Assembly: GCA_004431415.1 (NCBI GenBank)
Contig: QPMI01000496.1
Span: 496,001-560,000, forward strand
Direction of reading: 5' to 3'
Source: Cyanophora paradoxa
Taxonomy: Eukaryota; Glaucocystophyceae; Cyanophorales; Cyanophoraceae
DNA: 64,000 nt
Position numbers and translations under genes: made by a program. Below the pieces are notes generated by a model, which was given only the letters and a program-made list of their open reading frames with translations, ran no database searches and had not been told where the DNA came from. This document shows positions 11,556 through 22,385 of this stretch, one piece after another (position 1 is the first letter of the stretch; the number at the start of each line of letters is the position of its first letter).

Positions 11556-12515
11556 CTAGGCAAGGGCAATCTCGATCTTGTGGTCCTTGAGGCCCTCGCT
11601 GTTCTTCGGGAGGCAGACCTGCGTGCGCGCCGGGCGCGGGCGTCAGCGCTCGCGCGCCGGGGCGGGGCGGGCGGGCGCGTGGGCGCCCACCGTGATCCCG
11701 TCCAGCTCGGGCGTCAGCTTGATCTGGCAGCCGAGGCGCGAGCTGCGGCGCAGGCGCGCGTGAGCGGCAGGCGCGGAGCGGCGGGGCGGGGCGGGGCGAG
11801 GTTCGCACAAGGGGGTCGCGTCGACCTGCGGCCAGGAGAGCAGGTCCTCCTCGACCCAGTTCGGCTTCGTGAGCTTGGTGAAGAACTCGCGCGCGACGAT
11901 CACGTGGCACTCGGTGCACGCCGGGCCCTCGCCGTAGAACTCCGGGTCGCCGCCGTTGCCCTCGCAGCTGTTGACTGCGGCCGGCGGCGCGGGCGCGTAA
12001 GGCGCGGGCCTCGGGCGGCGGGCGGATCGCCAGGGCAGGAGCGCCGCCGCACCCCACATGTGGATGTTGTTGTTCTTCGCCACCTCGAGGATGGACTGGC
12101 CGCGGTAGCCCTGCGAGCCGAGTGGGTGCACAGGCGGCGCGCCGGGCCGCTGGGCCCGCTGCCGGGCACCTTGCAATCCATGCGTTGGCCGGTGGGCGAC
12201 ACGAAGGTCACATTGACGCTGCGGCGGCGGCCGATGAGCGGGGCCAGCCCTGCCGAGGAAAAGGCAAGGGAGCGTCGCACATGTTCTCGGTGGCGCTGGG
12301 CACGCCAACATCCGCGGCAGTCACGCCACCGATCCTCCGAATCGCTGTGCGGCAGGCGGGCGTGGTGTCAGAGCTCGTGCGGGCAATCCGCCGACGAGAA
12401 GGGAAGATCGCGGCGAAACGAGGGCAATTGCTCCGAACAAAGCGCGGGTGGTCTCACCCTGGCGGCGCGCCGGTGCCAGCGCGGTCGAGATGCGAGAGCT
12501 GGCGAGCCGAAGCAT
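11556..12515 (-). CDS. Ferredoxin-like complex I subunit, C1-FDX type (mitochondrial)
   Basis: The ATG at 12513-12515 begins a basic, Ser/Arg-rich presequence (MLRLASSRISTALAPARRQ) typical of mitochondrial import. Later exons give VNVTFVSPTGQRMDCK, GYRGQSILEVAKNNNIHMW, then a cluster CEGN...GPACTECHVIVAREFF, TKLTKPNWVEEDLLSWPQ, SRLGCQIKLTPELDGIT and finally VCLPKNSEGLKDHKIEIAL before TAG at 11556. This follows plant At3g07480-like proteins (AC-x-x-C plus SRLGCQ..LTPEL.G), the ferredoxin in the complex I bridge domain, more closely than adrenodoxin. Cys residues remain at CEG, ACTEC and LGC, so cluster binding is possible. There are about 12 extra residues between CEG and ACTEC compared with adrenodoxin. 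One exon join (after SWPQ) is not in phase by the simplest reading. Confidence 0.82.
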
Positions 12516-12677
12516 GATTCACCGCCGCCTGTTGAACTCCAAGCTATTCGAACTGCCCTCCGCACGAAGGACTGCCCAGAACTCGGCTGGCGGGCCGAAC
12601 TGCGTTGAGCGAGGGGGGATACCGGGCGCGCGTGCGAGTGTACCCCATTCGTTTTGCGACACTTCGCGGCAGCAGCG
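12516..12677. promoter_or_regulatory. Divergent promoter region, C1-FDX / DOC-like gene
   Basis: Only 162 bp separate the two start codons. No recognisable core element apart from moderate GC. Confidence 0.35.
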
Positions 12678-13963
12678 ATGAGACCCGATCCAGACCGCTT
12701 TCACCTGCGCATCAACGTGGAGCGCATCGACGATTTCGACAGCGACGTCGAGCCCGACGAGCCCGCCGAGCAACTCGCCGACGCGACAAGCTGCGGCGTC
12801 CACAGTGCAGTTGAGCACACGCTCAACACCTTGGTGAGTTCGTTTCCCCGCCTGACGGCGGTGACATGCGCCTCCAGGGCTGCGTACGTGCGGCGGGGCG
12901 CTTGGTTCAGATCATCTTCCGCCATCTGCCCGCCAGCTATCCTAGGAGCGGGAAGGGAGCAGATTGACCCCTTTCTGTGGCTTATTCTGCGTTAGAACCA
13001 CCGCCCGTGCCACCCCGGCGTTTTTCAAAGCATTCGTCAGTTTTTGCGGGATCGTGCCGGCTGATCGCCCCTCGCTCCGTTTCTGCGCAGTTTACAGTGA
13101 TCTACAATGACGGCGGCCAGTTCTCTTCAGACTACCTGGTGCGGATGCGGCTCTTCTTTGGCAAGCGTTCGTCATGTGTGTCGCGTGCATGACCGCGGCC
13201 TCGCAGGTTGAGAACCTCCTCAGGACACGGGGAGTGTACTGGTAAGGCGATGCTCGGGCGAGCGCGCGGCAGCGGGAGCGCCGCGGCTGACGCCACATCC
13301 CCGCAGCTCGGAGAAGCAGGGCGACATCAACATTGTGCTGCGCTTCGAGCACCCGCAGAGCGCGCCGTTCACCCTCACGTCGCTGATGGTCGTGGCGCCC
13401 GTCGTCGGCTTCACGAGCCCTGTCGGCACCGGGCTCATCTTCGTCTCGTGGGACAAGCCCGACCTCGGTGCGGCCCCCGCCCTGCGACGCCCTGCGGCCC
13501 GCCCTGCGACGCCCTGCGGCCCGCCCGTCCGCCCGCCGACCCGACGACCCGCCGCAGAGGCCTGCAGACGGTGGGATGGCTGCACCCGGGAGCGCTTCGA
13601 GGCGCACCGCGCGGCCTGCGACCGGCACGGGCGGACCCCCTCCGAGTCCGACCCCGCGGCCTTTTTCGAGCTCGGCGCGCCCTTTCCCGGTTCTATACCC
13701 GTCTGCGCCCGCCTTCTAAGCGCCGGCCCCCCGCAGGCCGGTCCTCGAGCCGCTGCGTGGAGCTCTCGCCCCCGCGATCGGGCCGCTTCGTCCTGATCAA
13801 GCTCCTCCGCGCCAAGCCGGGCTCCAAGGTCCTCGCCCTCGAGCCCCTCTCAGAGTCTGCCTCTTATGTTCGAGCCGCGCAGGGGACGAACGTCGACTGC
13901 GAGTACGTGGGCCTGCGGGGCTTCTGCGGGGCGCAGGGGTTCCCCTGCGGCGAGTTGCGATGA
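12678..13963 (+). CDS. Protein with galactose-binding/DOC-like C-terminal module
   Basis: Exon 1 is 12678-12833 (starting RPDPDRFHLRINVERIDDFD, acidic). In-phase exons follow: 13091-13138 (FTVIYNDGGQFSSDYL), 13207-13241 (VENLLRTRGVY) and one from 13307 (GDINIVLRFEHPQSAPFTLT ... VGTGLIFVSWDKPDL). A Cys-containing helical exon follows (EACRRWDGCTRERFEAHRAA), then RCVELSPPRSGRFVLIKLL and a last exon GTNVDCEYVGLRGFCGAQGF. The pattern 'GRFVLIKLLR ... N-DCEYVGLRGF-G' resembles the final strands of APC10/DOC or F5/8C-like beta-sandwiches that end in 'VEYVGFYG'. The domain is usually a protein- or ligand-binding module, for example in ubiquitin ligases; the overall protein is not identified. Introns are 60-260 nt. 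Confidence 0.65.
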
Positions 13964-15235
13964 GGGCCTAGGGCCTTCCAGCCCCTCCCTCGCCGGCGCC
14001 GGCGCCGCTATAGCCTAGCCCCAGTGTCTGTTTGCCTAGGTGCACCTAGTTCCTTGTAGTTGCGGCATCTTAGTCCCCCTTAGTCGTGGCCTCTTTGCTT
14101 TCACTCTCTTCTTGGGGATGTACAGCTGTAGTTGAGCTTTTTGGCGGGCTGTTTTCTTGAAGGGCAACGGGAGTCTGTTTGATTTACGTTTGACGTGTTT
14201 TCTGGAGCATCTCTTTAAACCTTACTACACTATATCTATATAGAAGGCAGTCTCAGATTTCAACAAGGCAGTTTCAGCAGGCAGCACTTTCGGATCCGAT
14301 CGTCGTCAGACAGTCAGTGCTCTTGTATGCGTAATTCACTGAGTTTTATTTCGACTCGAGTGACCACGGCTGGCCAGCGGCCATGACGTCGATGTGCATG
14401 TGGATCCCCGTGCCGTGTCGCCCGCCGCCAGCGCTAGTTTGATCATGAACGGTGCCCCCTAGGCCTGGCATGGCCAGGTGCCCCCGACCTTAGAAAGGCG
14501 CTGCCCCCTATATAGCTCGGCCCGGCTTCCTCCTATGCATATGCTATACCGGAGTCGAGTTGCGGACGTACGCGTCGACAAAATTACCTATGCATATGGC
14601 CGGTAATTTTTAGCTATAGGCTACATGTCCGGCCGATGCAAGGGGGGCGGGACTCCGGGAGCTCAGGAGTATATATAAATAAGAGGATAGCTATATTCAG
14701 CTGTAGGGGAGCTATACCTCAAATTCGGGGACACGCGTACTACGGTACGGTCCAGCCGGGTCGCTGGAAGCAGCGGGGCGCGATTATGGGGCAACCCCTC
14801 CCTGCCTGGCCGGACGTCAGGGCCTATCCGAGTAAAACCCGTTGCAATTGAACGGGCTGGACTGGTCCCCGGTGGCGGGGCCCGGCGCCGGGCAGGCGGC
14901 GGGCAGCCGGCGGGCAGGCGGCTGAGGAGACGGGGGGACGGGATCGCGCCCCCCGCCAGGCGCGGCCGATTGGTGCTGAGGGATCCGGGGCGGGGAGCGG
15001 GGCGGCCGGGCGTAACCTCCTCGGAACCTCCTCGCCATGCGCTCTGAGCGGCGAGGACGCCCGGGGCCTGGCACGAGACTCGGGCTTAAGCGGAGCGGAG
15101 GGGTACGGGAAGGCGCGAGAGGCGGACCGAGACAGAAGGAAGACAGGGGGGGGGGGAAGAGATGTAGGGGGATTGGGAGAGGAGCGGGGCAGTGGAGGGA
15201 GGGGAATCGGAAGGTGCGAGGGCCGGAGGGGCCCG
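13964..15235. other. Intergenic region
   Basis: No supported gene. It is AT-richer than its flanks at 14030-14820, with repeated AGCTATA/TATGCATATG words near 14530-14700, and becomes GC-rich from 14860. It presumably holds 3' UTRs of the two convergent genes. Confidence 0.5.
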
Positions 15236-17467
15236 TCACTCGGGCGGGGCCCGGCGCCCCGCGAACAGCGCCTCGACGGCTTCGATCGCCTCCTCCACCG
15301 CGCGCTCCGGATCCGCGGCGTCGTCGTCGTCGCTCGCTTCCCCTGCACCGAACCACAGAGAGTCATGATCAAGGGCTACTAGGCTTGGCGGGCGGGTGCC
15401 CTAGGCTAGGCTGGGCTGGGCTAGGCGCCCGCGAGGCGGGCCGGGCAGGAATCCCACGCCACGCACCCAGCAAAGCCTCGGTGACGACCTCTACCGAGAC
15501 CTCGAGGGACAGCTCCACAGCGACGCCGGGCCTGAGGAGGCGGTGGAGGGCCTGCGGCGGATTCGGTTGGATGTCGACAGGGATGGGGATAGAAAGGATT
15601 GGCGGGGAACCTCGTAGGGGCGGGTGAGCGGGGGGTACGCGAGCGGGGCGTCGACGCGGAGGCGGCGGAGTGCGGGCAGGGCGGCGATCGCCCCCGCCTC
15701 GGCCTCCGAGAGCGGGCGGGCGATGGAGAGGCGCAGGTCCGCGAGGGCGCGCTGGACGGCGCCGCTGTCGAGGAGGGCGACCGTGCCCTCGTCGCCCACC
15801 GGATGGACTGCGCGTGCAGCGGAGGTGAGCGAGCGGATCGAATGGGGCGGGCGGGCGGGCGGGCGGCGGCGGGCGGCGCCGGCGCACCGCAATCAAGGTC
15901 TAGCGTGAGCGTCTGCAGGCGGCGGAGGCCGTCGATCGCCTCCGCCAGGGCGCGCAGGGCCGCCGTGGTCGGTCCGCCGTCTTCGCCGCCGACGAAGCGC
16001 ACGACGACTTGCCGGAGGTTCGGGAAGCGGCCGAGCACGGCGGCGGGAGCAGCGTCGTCCTCGTCCGAGAAGACCTTCGAAGGCATCAGCGCGAGAGGAC
16101 GCGGCCACGGTTTGTTTGACCCTCGGATCGAATCGAATTTGATCTGGAGGGTGGAGAGTCGCACCTGCAGCGGCTCGATCGACTCCAGCCTTGGCATGCG
16201 CCCGAGGGCGGCGAGGGCAGCTTCATCGAGTACGCAGGCGGCAGCGGTGGCTGCGCCGACGTCGCGTTCCGGAAAGCCCCCCTTCCTGCGTCCGAACGGT
16301 GAGGCGCGCGAGCCTCGGGGAGGCCATCAAGATCTAGACGAAAGAGGCTCACTTGTAACACCCTCGTGCCGTGACGAAAGCAACGCTCCGAAGGCTCTGG
16401 CCCGCGGCGCCGTCGGCGAGCGCCGCCAAGCCGCGGGCGACGTTCGAGAACGCCTTGTCCACGACGACGAGCTCCTCGAGGTGCGCAAGGGGCGCCAGCG
16501 CCGCCAGCACCTCCGGGATCGAATTCTTGTTCGGCTGGAGGCTGAGGGAGCGGAGGAGGGGGCAGGCGGCGGCGATCGTTGCGGCCATCTTCCGGCTGAC
16601 GCCGTCCGAATCCTCGAAGAAAAGGACGAGGCGGCGCAGCGCTAGCTGCCCGAGGACTGCCAGGTCCGCCTCGAGCTCCCCGGCCATGGGCCAGCGGGCC
16701 CCCTCCAGCTCCCGCCCGCCGCCGCCGCCGCTGCTGCTTGTGAGGCCGACGCTGAGGCTCTCCAGACCGCTGGTCGCCGCGCCCTCCGCCGGCCGCAGCG
16801 CCCGCAGCACGCCGAGCAGGTAAGCCCTCACGAAGTTGCCGTCGACGCGGCCCCCGACGCAGGCAATGTCCACGACCACCTCAGGCCTGGTGGAGGGCAG
16901 GCCCGCGCTGCTGGCGAAAGCGGCTGCTGGGCGGCTGCGCCTGCTGGTGACGGCTGAGAGGACCCTGCACACGGCTGCGAGGCTGCGCTGATGGCTCCTG
17001 TCCACCGCGGCCAGGGTCTCCCCAGCGCAACTCGGAAGCTCCGTCCTGATAGTAACGCTGGCGCCGCCGCTGAGCCGCAGCTTTTTCTCCTCAACCAGCG
17101 TGGCTGCGATATCGAGGACATGGGTGTGCTCGCCACTCTGCTGCTTCGGCACCTTCGGTACGGCAAAGCTCGCCCACTCCGTCTCTTGGATGACCCGCCG
17201 CCACCGCCTGCGATCGTTTCGCGCAGTTAGCCGCGAACGAAGCGTAGCTATAGCGCATGCGAAGCCCGGCGCGGGCGAAGCAGACCTGCCCACGGCGCGC
17301 AGGGCCCAGCTCGCCTGAAGCCCGAGCGCCCTGAAGATGTCGCTCATGACCCCGTCCGGTAGCGCATCGAACGGCCCTGCCGCTTGCGAAGTCATGGCTG
17401 GCGGCCGCGGTGGCTCTGCAACGCGGACTCGCTTCTCCGCACGCTCTCCCAATGCGGGGCCCGACAT
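15236..17467 (-). CDS. F-box protein with LRR-like C-terminus (copy 1)
   Basis: Two candidate starts, 17467 and 17395; the second (MTSQAAGPFDALPDGVMSDI) sits directly before the F-box. The F-box reads FDALPDGVMSDIFRALGLQ. Exon 1 continues with Leu-rich repeats (LLRSLSLQPNKNSIPEVLAA, LAHLEELVVVDKAFSNVARG) and ends at a GTGAGC donor near 16350. Exon 2 joins in phase (KGGFPERDVGAATAAACVLD ... MPRLESIEPLQ). Later exons give FPNLRQVVVRFVGGEDGG, LRRLQTLTLDLDC, RALADLRLSIARPLSEAE, ALPALRRLRVDAPLA and AVELSLEVSVEVVTEALLG. The last exon has an acidic Asp run and AVEEAIEAVEALFAGRRAPP before TGA at 15236. By family, the F-box would bind SKP1 in an SCF ubiquitin ligase and the repeats a substrate. Its 5' end abuts the tRNA-bearing inverted repeat. 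Confidence 0.75.
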
Positions 17468-17560
17468 AGGGATCTGCACGCGGGTCCTGACGAACGCTGC
17501 GCCGCCGATATAGCTAGGCCGAGCGAGCCTGTAGCAACTGTCGTGAACTGGAGTGAAAAC

Positions 17561-17924
17561 GACCCCCGAGGACGCGAAAACGAGCGCCGGGGGGGAACGG
17601 GGCCCGGCGGGGCTGGAGGGGGCAAAAGTGCGCCTGCCGGGACTCGAACCCGGGTCTCTTCGATGGCAACGAAGTATTCTACCCCTAGACCACAAGCGCT
17701 GATGGAAAACTCGAATCGCTTGCCCCGCCCGGGTCCGCCTGCGCCGGGGGTACTGCCGCGCGGGCGCTCGGCTTAGCTAGCGGCGGCATCGTTGCATACG
17801 CGACCGCAGGCTAGCCCAGGTTGACCGGAACCGGCCGCGAACGCGCACAGCGAGCTTCGCGTCGGCGAGCTCGGACGAGCGGGAGCGCGAGGGCCCATGC
17901 TGAAGATTCGCGTCTCCTGCGAGG
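17561..17924. repeat. Left arm of a tRNA-bearing inverted duplication
   Basis: This arm is closely similar, in reverse complement, to 26672-27034. It contains tRNA-Gly plus the region that in the right arm forms the 5' flank and first codons of the glucan phosphatase gene. Scattered substitutions and small indels show that the copy is not brand new. Confidence 0.85.
17629..17699 (-). tRNA. trnG-GCC: tRNA-Gly(GCC), left copy
   Basis: 71 nt. The acceptor stem GCGCTTG/CAGGCGC pairs fully, with one G-U. The D arm contains TCTAGGGGTAGA. The anticodon stem CTTCG/CGAAG encloses TTGCCAT, so the anticodon is GCC. The T arm CCGGG-TTCGAGT-CCCGG pairs perfectly. The 3' flank has TTTT, a pol III terminator. 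No intron, and CCA is not encoded, as expected for a nuclear gene. Confidence 0.97.
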
Positions 17925-17941
17925 AACGACGTAGCGCCTAG
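17897..17941 (+). pseudogene. Truncated 5' end of the glucan phosphatase gene
   Basis: ATG plus the first nine codons match the glucan phosphatase start (MLKIRVSCE) and then diverge to a stop after 14 residues (MLKIRVSCEERRSA). The similarity ends at the edge of the inverted repeat, so this is a duplicated gene start cut off by the duplication junction. It lies 46 bp upstream of the PIG-B start on the same strand and could act as an upstream ORF in that mRNA. Confidence 0.75.
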
Positions 17942-17987
17942 AAGCAGTGAGACCGCAGTCAGCCAGCGCAAGCACGCTTCTGCGGCA

Positions 17988-20297
17988 ATGGCGCCGGCTT
18001 TCGTCGCGCTGGTCCTGGCGGTCCTGCTGTTCCGGCTGGCTATCTCTGCCACGCTCCTGCAGACGTACTTCAACCCGGATGAGTACTGGCAAGGTCCGGA
18101 AATCGCGCACCGCCTTGTCTACGGGTGCGGCCCCTGCGAGCTCGCGCGCGTACGCCCGATCGGCGAGCGGCTCGCCCAGGTACGGCTACGAGACATGGGA
18201 GTGGCGTGCGGCGATCCGCAGCTACGCGCACCCCACGCTCCTCGCACTCGCGTACCGGGCTGCCGAGCTCGTCCCGGGGCGGCCGGAGTGGCTCGTGGTG
18301 CGTGCGGGCCCCGCTAGCGCCAGCGGCGCGGCCGCCCCCACGGTCCGACGGCCGACCGCAGATCGAGGCGCCTCGCATCCTGCACGCCGCGCTCGCGGCC
18401 GTCGCCGACGTCCACGTTTCCCTCCTCGCCCGCCGCCTCTTCGGGCCCGCCGCCGCGCGCTGGACCATATCCTCTGCCCCGCCCGCCGCTGCCCGCTGCC
18501 CGCGGCCCGCCTCCCGCCCCGTTGCGGCTGCCTTGACCCCCTCGGCGCACCTCTTCTGCCAGATGACGCTCTGGTTCAACGCATTCGCTCTCCAGCGCAC
18601 CTTCTCCAACTCCCTCGAGGCCGTCCTCACGGCCGTCGCCGCCTCCCTGTGGCCCTGGCCTGGCGTATCCCGCACCCCGCACTGGCGCGCCCCGTTTTTA
18701 CTTTTCCGTCGCTCGTTCGCCTCCCGTCGGCGCGCCCTGACGGCGGCGCGGCGCAGGCGCCGGGACCGCGCGCTGGCCGCCGGGCTCGCCGCGCTCGCGT
18801 TCGTCGTGCGGCCGACGGCGGTGCTGCTGTGGGTCCCGCTGGGCGCCGCCCACCTCCTGCGCGCATCCGACCCCGCCCGATTCGTCGGCGACGTCGCCCT
18901 CGCCTCGTGCGCCCCTCCAGGGTGAACAGTCGCCCCGCTCTGCCGTCACTGATCACTCTCCGCAGGGGAACGGTCCTCTCGGCGACCGCTCTGCTCGATC
19001 GGGCCCTGTACGGCCGCTGGGTCCTCCCCCCACTCGAGTTCTTCCGCTTCAACGTCCTCCGCGGCGGCTCGGCCGCCTACGGCACCCACCCCTGGCACTG
19101 GTACCTCTCCCAGGTACGCCCCGTACCCCCCTGCCCTGCCCGCGGACCGCACCCGAGGCGCTGACCGCGCGGCAGGGGGGCCCGGCGGTGCTTGGGACAC
19201 AGCTGCCCCTCGTGCTCGCGGGCGCCAGGCTCGCGGGCCCCGGCCGCCGCTGGCCTGCGACCGCCGCCGCCCTCGCCGCCGCCGCCCTCTCCTGCTTCGC
19301 CCACAAGGAGTTCCGGTTCGCGTACCCCTCTTCCCCAGGCCTCGCACGATTTGATCCGCGGGGCAGGTTCCTGCTCCCCCTCATCCCCCTCGTCCTCCCC
19401 TACGCCGGCCTAGCCCTGGAGCGGGCCGCCCGGGCCGCTTACCCCCCGGCCAAGAAGGAGGGCGAGGGCGGGGGCGAGGGCGAGGGCGAGGGCCGGCGGC
19501 GCCCCCACCTCCGCCTCCGCCGCGCCGGTCTGGCCCTCCTCGTGTTCCTGCTGGTGGGCACCAACGCGGGGGCGGCGGGGTACCTCGGCCTCGTCCACCA
19601 GCGCGGGGCCGTCGGCGTCGTCGACTGGCTCCGCCGCGCCTCGCCGCCGCCCACCGCTGTCCACTTCCTGACACCGTGCCACTCTACCCCCCACTACGCG
19701 TCCCTGCACCGGCCCATCCCCATGCGCATCCTCACCTGCGACCCCAAGTGCGCCTCCTCGAGTTCGATTCAGTCCGGCTCCGGTTGTTAAACTGACGCCG
19801 TACCCCAGCTGGCAGGGCCTGAACCGTACGTGGCGGCAGGAGCAGGACGCCTTCTACGCGCAGCCCCTCAACTTCCTGCGGGGGTACTACGAGGGCGGCG
19901 CGCACGCCATCGGCCAGGCCCGCGCCCTGAACGCCTGGCGCTGCCTCGACAGCGCCGTGCACGGCCCGGAGCTGCCGGGGGCGCACCCCTGCGAGGCCTT
20001 CGCGGGGAAACCGCTACCCCCCGAGCCCGTGCCCTCCCACCTGGTCCTGTTCGACGACGGTATCCTCCCCATCGGCATCAAGCCCTTCCTCGACTCCTTC
20101 GGCTTCCGCGAGGCGCGTAACCCCGTACCCCCCTGCGTTTGAATTCGGCCGACCTCGGACCGCAGTGCGCGCGGCTGCGGCACGCGGACTACGTGCTGGA
20201 GTCGCGCCTGGGGAAGGAGGTCCTCGTCCTCTGCCGCCGGGTGGAGCGCGAGCGGCGGGCGCCCCGCAAGAAGAAGGGCAGCGAGGCGCGAGCCTAG
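17988..20297 (+). CDS. PIGB: GPI mannosyltransferase 3 (PIG-B/Gpi10 family, GT22)
   Basis: The start at 17988 begins a first TM helix followed by the catalytic-loop motif TLLQTYFNPDEYWQGPEIAH. Family signatures follow in order: YGYETWEWRAAIRSYAHP, IEAPRILHAALAAVADV, MTLWFNAFALQRTFSNSLEA, FVVRPTAVLLWVPLGAAHLL, ALLDRALYGRWVLPPLEFF, YGTHPWHWYLSQ, CFAHKEFRF|LLPLIPLV, VHFLTPCHSTPHYASLH and PSHLVLFDDGILP. A basic C-terminus (RRAPRKKKGSEARA) ends at TAG 20297. About 11 exons. The enzyme adds the third mannose (alpha-1,2) to GPI precursors on the ER lumenal side, with dolichol-phosphate-mannose as donor. The HKEFRF codon pair is split by an intron beginning GTTCGCGTACCCC. An internal Gly/Glu-rich insertion (about 19455-19495) is unusual. 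The gene may use the promoter copied in the left inverted-repeat arm. Confidence 0.93.
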
Positions 20298-20578
20298 CTA
20301 CAGCAAGAGGGACCTGCAGCTGTAATGTAATCATTGAATTATGATCCGATGATCAGTTGCCAAGTTGTTCTGAAACTGGAGATAGGAGGATGCGTGTGCT
20401 AAGTCCCGGACAATTGCAAGTGGCGTGGCCAGAAATCTCAGCTACGCGCACGTGCACGTGGCCGGTAGCGCGGTCCGGGGCCCGGGGATCCGGTCAGGTG
20501 AGGCAGGCGATTCTGAGGCGAACGCTGGAGCTCAGCTGCAGTGGCGAGCCGCTGAGCGCTCTCACACGCCGGCACGGG

Positions 20579-22385
20579 ATGTCTAGCGGCGAACGTAAGA
20601 GAAAGGAGCCGCCTGTGAGCGACCTCGGGGCAAGGAGAGGCGCAAGGAAAAGACCCCTCTCCGTTCTTCGATCGGCTGCCCGATGCGATCCTCGTGAAGA
20701 TTTTTGAGATCTTGGGAGTGCAGCGCGCGGCGGCCGCGCGCGCGGTCTGCGGCCGCTGGCGCGAAGTAGCCGAGACGATCCTCTGGCGCTCATTGGACGT
20801 GGAAGTCCAAAGCGTCAAGGGCGCTGATCTGCTCTGCGGTCAGCTGGTCGGGGCTGGCGATGGCCGGCGGTGGATCCTCGTCGTCCCTGGCTCGTCGCTT
20901 CGTCTGCGGGGAGCGCAGGTTGCTTCGGCGGTCATCTCTTCCGTTCTGTCGGCATGCACGGCCGCGAGCGGCGGCCTCGGCGAGGTCGATGTGGAATGCA
21001 ACGTGTACGCGAATCTCGCCGGCCTTCGGATCGGGGAGCTGCTCGGCGCCCTCGTCCCGCGGGGAGCCGCCGAGTGCCCCGCGCTGCGCAGCCTGTCCTT
21101 GAGGAGCCGGAGCTCGTACGCGCGCGGCGAGAACTCGTTCTTCGCCACGGCCGCGGACGACCTGGCGGACCTCCTCCGCCCTTTCTCGCGCCTCGAGCGC
21201 CTCGTACTCCCGGCCTGCTGCGCCGCCGATCGGGACTCCGCCTACGCCCTCGCCCGCGGCGTCCCGCGCCTCAAGCGGGTGCGCCCTCGAGCTTCAGCTC
21301 TCCCCCGCGCCCTTCCCCCCCACGCTCAGACCGGCTCGGCAGCTGGAGATCGCGCAGCGGAACGCGGAAGCGGCGAGGGGCCTCGCCTCCTTCCCGCGCC
21401 TCGAGTCTCTCTGCCTGAGGAGCCCGGACGACGGGCCGGCCCTGCCTCTGATCGGGGGCCTCGCCTCCGGGCCCCTCGCTTCCGCCCTGAAAGAGTGCGC
21501 GCGCGGCCCTCGATTGCTGTGCCGCGCGCCGCCGACTCGCCCGCGGCCGCAGGCTCCGAATCGACTACAGCCTGTGCCTCACCCCCGACGATCTGCGCGC
21601 CCTGCCGGGCCTCTCCGCCCTGCAGGCCCTCCGGGGGCCCTTCAGGGTCCGGCCCCCCCCCCCCCCCCCCCCCCCACCCCCCCCCCCCCCGGCCCCTCAC
21701 TGGGTACCCCCTGTCCTTCAGCTTGATTCGGACGTGGGGGGGGAGGACCTGGCGCCCCTGGGCTCCTGCCCCGCCCTCCGCAGCCTCGGGCCCCTCGACG
21801 CGTACCCCCAGGCCTGGTGGGGGAGCGACAGGCACCTCGCCGGCCTCCTCTCGGGCCTCGCGGCGGCCCTCGCGGCATCCCCCGCCCTCGTCGATGTCAG
21901 CCTGCGCTTCAGTGCGCGCCCCTTTCCCAGCTTTCCTTTCCCTCGTCTTTTCCTCACGCGGGAGCAGGCCTGCCGGTACCCCCGTTGGCGCTCGCTTCGT
22001 TCGCGGAGCTGGCCGGCGCGGCCCTCGGGCGCCTCTCGCTCGAGATGGAGGTCGACCTCGCGCCGGGGCGCCCCGCGGAGGTCGCCGCGGCGCTGGCCGA
22101 AGCCCCGCCGCGCCGCCTCGCCCTCACGGCCGGCGTCGACGAGGGCGCCCTGCGGGACGGGCGGCTTGACGGCCTCTCCGCCTTCGCCGGCCGCTGCCCC
22201 CAGGACGACCTCAAGGTCCGCTCAGGGCCCTCCTCCCCGCCTTAGGCCCTCCCCGCAACCCCCCGCAGGTCCGCCTGCGCCTGGGGCGGGGCGTGGCCCC
22301 GGAGGCCGCGCGGGCGGCGGCTGCGCGGGTCCTCCCCTCCGCCCGCCTTCAGCTCGCGATCGCCGTCCAGGACGTGCATGCGTAG
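20579..22385 (+). CDS. F-box protein with LRR-like C-terminus (copy 2)
   Basis: Exon 1 is tiny, 20579-20594 (MSSGE plus one base), with a strong GTAAGA donor. A 52-nt intron ends at 20646 and splices in phase to RKDPSPFFDRLPDAILVKIF, a clear F-box. It is followed by EILGVQRAAAARAVCGRWRE and WRSLDVEV. Leu-rich repeat-like segments follow (CPALRSLSLRSRSSYARGE, FSRLERLVLPACCAA, LASFPRLESLCLRSPDDG, CPALRSLGPLDAYPQAW, ALGRLSLEMEVDLAPG, RRLALTAGVDEGALRDG), and the last exon ends at TAG 22385. It is related in layout to the minus-strand F-box gene at 15-17 kb, and the pair flank PIG-B and the left tRNA. Predicted SCF ubiquitin-ligase substrate receptor (family inference). One intron carries a 23-base C run. 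Confidence 0.75.
21653..21690 (+). repeat. Poly-C tract in intron
   Basis: 23 consecutive C, one A, then 14 C, inside an F-box gene intron and on the sense strand. Such tracts are assembly-sensitive. Confidence 0.8.

Noticed and set aside
14636-14851. 71-codon plus-strand ORF
   Set aside because: No domain, no splice context, lies in AT-rich intergenic sequence; likely chance.
17646-17695. Peptide starting MWSRGRILRCHRRDPGSSPG found in both inverted-repeat arms
   Set aside because: It is simply translation through the tRNA-Gly gene.
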